Positions 7,754 through 13,441 of a stretch of 13,441 nucleotides of DNA are shown piece after piece; the stretch's first letter is position 1; the number at the start of each line of letters is the position of its first letter. Location of the stretch: NCBI RefSeq assembly GCF_019052655.1, contig NZ_JAHQVB010000056.1, positions 1 through 13,441 of the forward strand. Reading direction: 5' to 3'. The position numbers and the translations under genes are program-made. This stretch comes from Holdemanella porci. Lineage in GTDB: Bacteria > Bacillota_I > Bacilli_A > Erysipelotrichales > Erysipelotrichaceae. The notes under the pieces are model-generated. The model saw nothing but the letters and a program-made list of their open reading frames with translations. It searched no databases and had not been told where the DNA came from.

Positions 7754-8628
7754 TTTTTATGCCTCCTTATTTTTTTAATTGAATAAACCAATGACATTAA
7801 AATCAAATTTAAATAAAAGACGAAATAATATAAAAAATTCCTTATTACTCCAGTATTTAAACATTTTTTATTATATATTAAATTCGCATCAAGCAACAAC
7901 TTCATTTTAGAATTAATCGATTTTACATTTTCATTTATAATAGTAGAATGATTATGAACATAACTTACATTAGTTAAAACAAATGTATTTTTTCCATTTT
8001 CTCTTAACTTATAGGCTAACAGAGATTCCTCCCCATATAAAAATGTATCTTCATCAAACCCGCCTACAGTTTTCCATGCATCGGCTTTTGCAATCAATAA
8101 TGATCCGGGTAAAACATCAACTTTACAAACATCATTTGGAAATTCTTTATATTTTTGTGGATTATAAAACTTTTTCAACAGGAAGCAAGCATTCCATAAT
8201 GTCATCCAATATTTTGGCAATTTCCATGCAATCAAACCATCATTCCCATTAGGCAAAACCATTTTGGGAGAAACCATGTCGCAATTATCATGTTTATTTA
8301 AGTAGTCAATGGCATATTTCATTGTTTCTTCACTATATTCAACATCTGTATTAGACACAATAATATTATTTGGATGCAGATTCTTTAACGCATAATCAAT
8401 ACCTGTATTATTACCCTTAGCATAACCAAGATTATTTTCGTTTTTTATGAATAATATCTTTTTTGAATTAATTTTATTTAATTCATTTTCAAGATTATGA
8501 ACCTTATCTTTTGACGATCCATTATCAATAACTAGAATTACATCAATAACATCATAATTAATAATGCCTTTAATATAATTAACCGACACTTTATCGTCGT
8601 TATAACATAGAAGGACTATTACATTCAT
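7750..8628 (-). CDS. GT2-family glycosyltransferase, rhamnosyltransferase-like
   Basis: A 292-residue glycosyltransferase of the GT2 branch that includes rhamnosyl- and galactofuranosyltransferases. Visible motifs: VIVLLCYNDD at the start, VIDNGSSKD (33-41), NNLGYAKGNNTGIDYAL (65-81), the DxD-equivalent VSNTDVEYS (91-99), and the acceptor-side block VGGFDEDTFLYGEESLLAYKL (start 188). A hydrophobic segment at about 262-285 followed by KKIRRHKN should tether it to the membrane. The ATG overlaps the stop of the preceding GT2 gene (TAATG at 8626-8630), with AGGGAG about nine bases upstream. Its TGA overlaps the polymerase TTG. The resemblance to rhamnosyltransferases agrees with the Cps2T-like enzyme heading the operon, but the sugar remains unproven. 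Confidence 0.9.
   Translation of the reverse strand: MNVIVLLCYNDDKVSVNYIKGIINYDVIDVILVIDNGSSKDKVHNLENELNKINSKKILFIKNENNLGYAKGNNTGIDYALKNLHPNNIIVSNTDVEYSEETMKYAIDYLNKHDNCDMVSPKMVLPNGNDGLIAWKLPKYWMTLWNACFLLKKFYNPQKYKEFPNDVCKVDVLPGSLLIAKADAWKTVGGFDEDTFLYGEESLLAYKLRENGKNTFVLTNVSYVHNHSTIINENVKSINSKMKLLLDANLIYNKKCLNTGVIRNFLYYFVFYLNLILMSLVYSIKKIRRHKN
7762..7766 (-). promoter_or_regulatory. Ribosome binding site supporting a TTG start of the polymerase
   Basis: GGAGG on the minus strand lies eight bases before TTG 7751-7753. No in-frame ATG follows closely, so the weak TTG start is credible and may limit polymerase synthesis. Confidence 0.65.
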
Positions 8629-9554
8629 TAAACAAATCTCCCTAACTTTATAAATGGAAAAAATAGTTTGTATTTAAATGGAATGCAAGCATTTAAAAAT
8701 TTAATACTACTAACATTTAGCATTTCTTTAATTCTTATTTTTTCCTCTACTGAAAACTCATAATTATATTTTTTTGCTTGAAATAATAAAATTTCAAAAT
8801 ACCACGCAGCTGCTATTTTAACATTGATTATATTTTTTTCTTCTACATTATTTATAATATAATTAAAAGCAAAATATCCAGTTAACTTTTTGTCATTAAA
8901 TCGTTTACTAAACATCGCACTTGAATCATTGATAACGTAATGGTACAGATATTTATTGCAATTAACAATTCTATCTATGCATTGTAAATATTTATAATTA
9001 AATAATGTATCTTCGCATGCATAAATATTTTCATCAAATTTAATTGCATTATTTTTAATAATATCCAACCTATATAATCTATTCCATACAAATGCCGCAA
9101 TTCCTTTAGTAGGAATTAATATTTCATTTAAGTAATCATTTTTTCCAAAATACTCACCTTTTAAACCATTATTGTCAACTTTATCATCACTCGTTAAATA
9201 CTTACAAACAACTAAATCTGCCTGATATTCATTCATAGAATTATACATCGATTTTACCATATCAGACTCAATGTAATCGTCACCATCCACAAACATAACG
9301 TAATTTCCATTTGCTTGCATAATCCCAAAATTTCTAGAATAGGAAACACCATTATTGGAATTATAGAAAACTTTGATTCTTCTATCATGCATACTTAGTT
9401 CTTTTAGTATTTGTGATGTTTTATCTATAGAACCATCATTAACAATAATTATTTCAATATTATTGTACGATTGCTTTTGAATTGAGCTAATACAATTTTG
9501 AATTGAAGACTCGTTATTATAACAAGGTACAATAATTGTAATTAATTCTTGCAT
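8628..9554 (-). CDS. GT2-family glycosyltransferase (EpsJ/CpsJ-like)
   Basis: A 308-residue GT-A fold enzyme with the classic GT2 start ITIIVPCYNNESSIQNCISS, then IIIVNDGSIDKT (35-46), NNGVSYSRNFGI (67-78) and the catalytic metal motif MFVDGDDYIE (87-96). ICACEDTLF-type sequence (YACEDTLFNY) further on is the expected acceptor-side block, and NRLYRLDII is typical of capsule and wall-polysaccharide GT2 enzymes. Length is normal and no lesion is seen. It begins six bases after the acyltransferase stop, with GAGG about eleven bases before the ATG, a slightly long spacing. Its stop overlaps the next GT2 start. Transferred sugar unknown. It is strongly AT-rich, like the next two genes. Confidence 0.9.
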   Translation of the reverse strand: MQELITIIVPCYNNESSIQNCISSIQKQSYNNIEIIIVNDGSIDKTSQILKELSMHDRRIKVFYNSNNGVSYSRNFGIMQANGNYVMFVDGDDYIESDMVKSMYNSMNEYQADLVVCKYLTSDDKVDNNGLKGEYFGKNDYLNEILIPTKGIAAFVWNRLYRLDIIKNNAIKFDENIYACEDTLFNYKYLQCIDRIVNCNKYLYHYVINDSSAMFSKRFNDKKLTGYFAFNYIINNVEEKNIINVKIAAAWYFEILLFQAKKYNYEFSVEEKIRIKEMLNVSSIKFLNACIPFKYKLFFPFIKLGRFV

Positions 9555-9560
9555 ACTATC

Positions 9561-10259
9561 TTATACCTCATTTCTAAATTTCAACACTTTAGCCGGAACT
9601 CCACCTATTACAGAATTATCTGGAAACTCTTTTGTTACTACTGCATTTGCAGCTACTACACATCCATCCCCAAGTTTTGCACCATCTAAAAAAACTGCAC
9701 CTGCACCTATCCAACAATTATTTCCAATAACTATTCCTTTATGAATTACGCCTTGATCCTTTATAAGTAAATTCATATTTGAATATTCATGATTTTCTGA
9801 ATGAAAGCGAATAAATTGTCCAGCAACAACATCATCACCAACTTCTATTCCACCAGCAGCCCCAAAAAAACAATCATTGGCAAAGGTAGTTCGATTTCCA
9901 ATCTTGACACCTTTGCCAATGCGTCCTAAACCTCCTGTACATTCTATTCGAGTATTTCGTCCTAGAACAACATTGTCTCCAATACTCACACCATTTTTAG
10001 ATAATGCATCAATATAAACTCCATCATGTAATTTACACTTATTTCCAATAAAAACCTTACTTTTATCTAAAATTTTTACTTTTTTACCTACAAATATATT
10101 TGATGAAATATTTGTTTTAAATAAAGAAATAAGCTTTCCTCTAATTAGCATACACCCATATTTATAGCAAAGCCTCAATATATATGTAAAATTAATATTT
10201 TCATCTAATTCAAAATTATCTTTTCCTGCAATTTTTAATAACTTTTGCTTTACATTCAT
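9561..10259 (-). CDS. Hexapeptide-repeat (left-handed beta-helix) acyltransferase
   Basis: A 232-residue transferase, most likely an O-acetyltransferase of the WbbJ/NodL/maltose-acetyltransferase type that decorates a sugar of the repeat unit using acetyl-CoA. From residue ~56 on it shows repeated [IV]G-x-x-[VC]-x-[IL] turns (VFIGNKCKLHDG, VSIGDNVVLG, VKIGNRTTF, IVIGNNCWIGAGAVF, AKLGDGCVVAANAVV) and ends with GGVPAKVLKF, a hallmark of the family. The candidate catalytic histidine lies in FHSENHEYS (H157). The first ~50 residues lie outside the helix and include a hydrophobic stretch, as in several polysaccharide O-acetyltransferases. The ATG is one base after the stop of the GT4 gene, with GAGGAG six bases upstream. 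It might instead N-acetylate the amino-sugar implied by the aminotransferase; position in the operon does not decide. Confidence 0.88.
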   Translation of the reverse strand: MNVKQKLLKIAGKDNFELDENINFTYILRLCYKYGCMLIRGKLISLFKTNISSNIFVGKKVKILDKSKVFIGNKCKLHDGVYIDALSKNGVSIGDNVVLGRNTRIECTGGLGRIGKGVKIGNRTTFANDCFFGAAGGIEVGDDVVAGQFIRFHSENHEYSNMNLLIKDQGVIHKGIVIGNNCWIGAGAVFLDGAKLGDGCVVAANAVVTKEFPDNSVIGGVPAKVLKFRNEV

Positions 10260-10260
10260 A

Positions 10261-11613
10261 TTAATCTCCTCTTGGCAAATAACACTTATTTACTATGTCT
10301 TTAGTCATTTGAACTATTGTATATGGTTCATAACTTCTACATATATTCTTGTTCATATCTGCCAAATCTTGCATTGTTAAACTATCTATACACTTTTTTA
10401 GATTCGACTCATTAAAATCATTGATAATTATTCCAAATTGATTATCCAGTACATCCTTTGCACCTACATTTTCACTAACTATAACTGGTACACCATAACT
10501 TAATGCTTCTGCCGCAGTAAAACCAAATGTCTCATACCAAATACTAGGTACAACTAGAATATCAGTCATATTAAAAATATCCTTCAATTCGTTATAATTA
10601 TATCTATCATGAATTTTCATATATTCTGATTTTTCTGTTGGTTGAAAATGTATATCTAAAATAAAATCTTTACGTTTTTTCCACAACATATCTAAAGAAT
10701 CTTTTAACAAATAATATCCTTTAGCTTTACTAGCAGGACCAAGATAACGTATTCTTAAAATTTTATGATTGAAATTCTTGATAACTCGATTATCATTAAT
10801 ATCACAGTGAGTTACTGGAATAATAGTATTTGATGGTAATGTAAAAAATTTCTCATATACCATTTTTGTAATAGAACTATTATAATGAATAGTATCCATC
10901 ATTTGCAAAATATCTGAATAATATTTTCTTAATTTTTTATAATCAAAAGGATTACCAATTACTTTATTTGAATTATCCGCAGTTTCCTCACTTAAATAAT
11001 TGTCCCTATGTGATTTTCGTAGTTTTTTTATCAAATATGAATCTTTAAGTATTCTATATTGTCTGCTTTGTAACAAATGGATTTTATTTAGATTTAATGC
11101 CGTAGAATTACATAGAGGACAATCAACACAACTATCCACTTTTTTACATACACTATCGTGTCTAAACATTGTAACTTTTGGACATATAGGAAAAAAATCA
11201 TGCGCTGTGAAAACCAATTTTATTCCACATTCTTTTGCAGCTTCAAAAAATTCTTTATGTATACCCATTAATGTATGAAGATGTATTATCTCAGGACAAT
11301 ATGATTTCAAAAAATTAATATATAATTCTTTATTTCCTTTTAAAGTAAATCTATTAAAGTCATTAATACCCTCATCATAAGAGACAGGTAAAGGATTAAT
11401 TAATTCAAAACTTTGAATCTTTTGAGTAGATAAAATATATACACCTCTATCCTTTATATTTATTTTTTTATCAACGATTCTCATCTGACCAGGCCATAAT
11501 AAAGCTACGTCATACCCTAAAATTTGTTGTTCAATCATTAAATCTAAACAAAACTTAGTTAGTCCGCCTGAACGATAAGGAGGAAATCCTAAAGAATAAT
11601 GTAAAATCCTCAT
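10261..11613 (-). CDS. GT4-family glycosyltransferase with cysteine cluster
   Basis: A 450-residue GT-B fold glycosyltransferase. The N-terminal domain begins MRILHYSLGFPPYRSGGLTK, the usual glycine-rich start. The C-terminal donor domain has RIRYLGPASKAKGYYLL, then WYETFGFTAAEALSYGVPVI, which holds the retaining-enzyme E-x7-E motif and nucleotide-sugar contacts. Between them, after TAHDFFPICPK (about 136-146), comes a cysteine group at roughly C144, C156, C162, C165 and C168, a known feature of one GT4 subgroup that may bind a metal. The frame also opens one codon earlier at GTG 11614-11616, but AAGGGG lies eight bases from the ATG 11611-11613, so the ATG is taken. That ATG shares one base with the stop of the preceding gene. 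Sugar specificity is unknown. Confidence 0.9.
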   Translation of the reverse strand: MRILHYSLGFPPYRSGGLTKFCLDLMIEQQILGYDVALLWPGQMRIVDKKINIKDRGVYILSTQKIQSFELINPLPVSYDEGINDFNRFTLKGNKELYINFLKSYCPEIIHLHTLMGIHKEFFEAAKECGIKLVFTAHDFFPICPKVTMFRHDSVCKKVDSCVDCPLCNSTALNLNKIHLLQSRQYRILKDSYLIKKLRKSHRDNYLSEETADNSNKVIGNPFDYKKLRKYYSDILQMMDTIHYNSSITKMVYEKFFTLPSNTIIPVTHCDINDNRVIKNFNHKILRIRYLGPASKAKGYYLLKDSLDMLWKKRKDFILDIHFQPTEKSEYMKIHDRYNYNELKDIFNMTDILVVPSIWYETFGFTAAEALSYGVPVIVSENVGAKDVLDNQFGIIINDFNESNLKKCIDSLTMQDLADMNKNICRSYEPYTIVQMTKDIVNKCYLPRGD

Positions 11614-12836
11614 CACTTATTCCCCTTAGTAAAAACTTCTTCATATTGTTCACATATTTTTTTCCATGTATACGCCATCTGTACACGTTCCTTAGCTTTA
11701 AGACCCAAATTTTTAATTTCTTCCTCAGGTTTATTGTCAACTTGATTAATCAATTGCGCTAACTTTCCCTCTTCTCTCTCCCAATATAACGCTGAATCAA
11801 TAGCTACTTCTTTATTAAAACCAACATTAACCAATAAATTTAAATCTGTACTACCTAGTGCCTCAATTAAGCTCGGGTTTGTTCCTCCAACGGTATGCCC
11901 ATGGAAATATGCATAAGCATTCTCACGAATTTTCTTCAACAATTCTTGATCATATACAGTACCAACAAATTTAATTCGTTCATCCTTAGAAAAATGTAAA
12001 CGACTTTCTAATTCATTTAAAAACTTGTCATTCACATTTGTGATAATCGCAAAATCTCTTTTAGAGTTTGATTTCAAAAATTCACGAATCATAATTTCAA
12101 ACGAGTTTTCAGGAACAAATCTACCTACAACCAAATAATAATTCTTTTTAGTTAACCCTTTTTCCTCGTACCAATCAACCAATTTGGCATCAGTATCTGA
12201 TAAAATACTTGGCGTTAAATCTGCACCATAAGCAATATATGTTGTTTTAGGACTTCTATGATTGATACCCCTGCCATCATATTGTTCATGAATGTATTTC
12301 TCAATATTTATAGAATCACAAATAGCTAAATCACTCCATTTAACCATCATTTTCTCAGATTCTTTCCAATATTTACGTACAGGCACGCTCCATTTCGCCC
12401 TCATCCATTCATGTCCATCTGGATTTAAATAGACTTGACCTCCCATTTTATGTATTTTTTTATAATATCTTTTCATAAACGGACCAATGCGACAAGCCAT
12501 TATATATACAATAGGATTTTTTATATTATAGTTTTTTATATATTCACAACAATAATCTAATGATTTTATATCATAATAAATAGCTTGTGCAGCACCAATT
12601 TCTGGAACAGTTATTTTGAAACAATGTGCATTATGAAATTCAAATTCAGAATCACTTAATATTTTGGCCCCATCTAATTTTGTTTCATCCATAAAACCAT
12701 CTCCATTTGCCTTACAAGCTATATGGTATTTAATATTTTTATTATCTTGATGATGCTCGGTTAATTTATAAACAAATGTTTCATACCCACCGTATGCACC
12801 TAAAGATTTTGCGCCAACTAAAAATACGTGTTGCAT
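11613..12836 (-). CDS. cps2T: DUF1972-family glycosyltransferase, Cps2T-like beta-1,4-rhamnosyltransferase
   Basis: A 407-residue GT-B fold enzyme closely resembling pneumococcal Cps2T and related DUF1972 enzymes, which add the first rhamnose to the lipid-linked initiating sugar. Recognisable blocks: FLVGAKSLGAYGGYETFVYK (5-24), TVPEIGAAQAIYYD (76-89), ACRIGPF (114-120), LNPDGHEWMRAKWSVPVRKY (137-156), LVVGRFVPENSFEIMIREF (235-253), KFVGTVYDQELL (289-300) and HGHTVGGTNPSLIEALGST (312-330), which carries the donor-binding glutamate. Length is normal and no lesion is seen. The ATG has AAGG/GGGA about eight bases upstream. It is the first operon gene seen here and is less AT-rich than the genes downstream. 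A second-step enzyme implies that a separate priming transferase exists outside the window, since the copy at 37-216 is truncated. Confidence 0.88.
   Translation of the reverse strand: MQHVFLVGAKSLGAYGGYETFVYKLTEHHQDNKNIKYHIACKANGDGFMDETKLDGAKILSDSEFEFHNAHCFKITVPEIGAAQAIYYDIKSLDYCCEYIKNYNIKNPIVYIMACRIGPFMKRYYKKIHKMGGQVYLNPDGHEWMRAKWSVPVRKYWKESEKMMVKWSDLAICDSINIEKYIHEQYDGRGINHRSPKTTYIAYGADLTPSILSDTDAKLVDWYEEKGLTKKNYYLVVGRFVPENSFEIMIREFLKSNSKRDFAIITNVNDKFLNELESRLHFSKDERIKFVGTVYDQELLKKIRENAYAYFHGHTVGGTNPSLIEALGSTDLNLLVNVGFNKEVAIDSALYWEREEGKLAQLINQVDNKPEEEIKNLGLKAKERVQMAYTWKKICEQYEEVFTKGNK
11622..11627 (-). promoter_or_regulatory. Ribosome binding site deciding the GT4 start
   Basis: AAGGGG on the minus strand is eight bases from ATG 11611-11613 and five from the upstream in-frame GTG. 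It lies inside the end of the Cps2T-like gene. Confidence 0.55.
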
Positions 12837-13292
12837 ATACGTCCCTTTCCTTTTACCTCATACCGACACTAATTAATCAAGCACTTATTTAACATTTTAT
12901 CCTATTAATGTTATAAATTGCTATTAATCAAAGCATATCATGTCTAACATTTATCACAAACAGATTTGAAAGGTAATTAATTAAATGTCATTAATCAATC
13001 CATAAACAACATATACGCAAAACTAATTCAAACTGCTATTAATATATTCTATTCCATCTACTTTAGAACCAATTAAAATTATTAATATGTTTATAAAAAT
13101 AGTCTAAAATATAAAATTCAAGTACAATGTTAATTAATTGTTATTACTATTTCAAATTATCTCAAATGAAAATTCATATATTAATTTTTAACAATTAAAC
13201 GATCCTCTCAAACCAAATAATGCGTTAAACATATATTATACGTTTATAGATTTTATCACACATTTATCAATATAGCAAAATAGCATCATTTG
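12837..13292. other. Long AT-rich intergenic region upstream of the operon
   Basis: About 455 bases without a convincing gene on either strand. It is very AT-rich and carries repeated ATTAAT-type words, including three copies of ATTAATCAA (12872-12880, 12923-12931, 12990-12998) and two of TGCTATTAAT (12919-12928, 13034-13043). Apart from the candidate -10 box and the ribosome binding site of the operon's first gene, I see no promoter, RNA or terminator I can defend. It could hold regulatory sites or be decayed sequence. Confidence 0.5.
12894..12899 (-). promoter_or_regulatory. Candidate -10 box for the polysaccharide operon
   Basis: TAAAAT on the minus strand sits about 57 bases before the Cps2T-like ATG inside ATAGGATAAAAT (12905-12894). 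The same 12 bases surround the -10 box of the leader promoter (466-455). No good -35 box is found at 16-18 bases, so it would need an activator or may not be a promoter. Confidence 0.3.
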
Positions 13293-13370
13293 TTAATGAA
13301 TAGTATGCTTTTTGATCACATAATCCCAACTGTATTTTGTTGAATTATTCAATATTAATAAAACCTCCAC
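13293..13370 (-). other. Short open frame, possible gene remnant
   Basis: A 25-codon frame begins at GTG 13368-13370, directly after and in frame with the TAA of the edge ORF, and ends at TAA 13293-13295. It contains KYSWDYVIKK, which resembles the KYSWDxxxxK segment near the end of many GT4 glycosyltransferases. A TTG further in has GGAGG upstream at a suitable distance. Too short to be a working enzyme; it may be a decayed tail or chance. Confidence 0.2.
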
Positions 13371-13441
13371 TTAATGTTTGTAAGCATCAAATTTAAAGGT
13401 GGTACAAATAAACTGCTGACGAATATATAATAAAGCCATCC
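13371..13441 (-). CDS. C-terminal end of an unidentified ORF entering from outside the window
   Basis: A frame open to the window edge ends at TAA 13371-13373. The last 22 residues are MALLYIRQQFICTTFKFDAY followed by KH. I do not recognise it; a basic, aromatic tail of this kind occurs in some transposases, but that is only a guess. No terminator hairpin follows it before the short frame at 13370. Confidence 0.3.
   Translation of the reverse strand, partial: MALLYIRQQFICTTFKFDAYKH

Noticed and set aside
11555..11740. A 61-codon minus-strand ORF across the Cps2T/GT4 junction
   Set aside because: Overlaps two strong genes in another frame and shows no domain or ribosome binding site.
1..13441. 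CRISPR arrays, tRNA or rRNA genes, phage genes, complete insertion sequences
   Set aside because: No regularly spaced repeats, no tRNA-like cloverleaf and no rRNA sequence seen; no complete transposase frame present.

Overview
This window is a polysaccharide (capsule or exopolysaccharide) biosynthesis locus from a low-GC Bacillota. The AT-richness, GGAGG-type ribosome binding sites, tightly packed Wzx/Wzy genes and the style of the surface protein suggest a gut Erysipelotrichia- or Clostridia-like bacterium, but the species cannot be named. The standard code is in use: several genes end in TGA and tryptophan is TGG. Every gene I can support lies on the minus strand, so transcription runs from high to low coordinates.

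Operon (12836 down to 1959). Ten intact genes follow one another with short gaps or overlaps. In order they are: a Cps2T-like DUF1972 rhamnosyltransferase; a GT4 glycosyltransferase with a cysteine cluster; a hexapeptide-repeat acyltransferase; two GT2 glycosyltransferases; a Wzy-type polymerase starting at TTG; a third GT2; a Wzx flippase; an ATP-grasp ligase; and a DegT/StrS-type PLP aminotransferase. Together they would build a repeat unit of about five sugars on a lipid carrier, acylate it, flip it and polymerise it. The last two genes suggest an amino sugar that may carry an amide-linked group. Genes for nucleotide-sugar supply, chain-length control and an intact priming transferase are not in the window.

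Left flank (1828 down to 1). First comes a broken surface-protein gene. It has a signal peptide, an MBG/Ig-like domain and a C-terminal membrane anchor, with three frameshifts and one nonsense codon, followed by a hairpin terminator. Next is a strong promoter, a leader of about 230 nt with a 32-codon ORF and an intrinsic terminator, then the first ~53 codons of a priming polyprenyl glycosylphosphotransferase, which is cut short. This looks like the regulated head of a second capsule transcription unit that has lost its body.

Right flank (12837 to 13441). About 450 nt of very AT-rich DNA has no convincing gene. It carries a possible operon promoter that shares a 12-base string with the leader promoter. 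At the edge is the C-terminal end of an unidentified ORF entering from outside the window.
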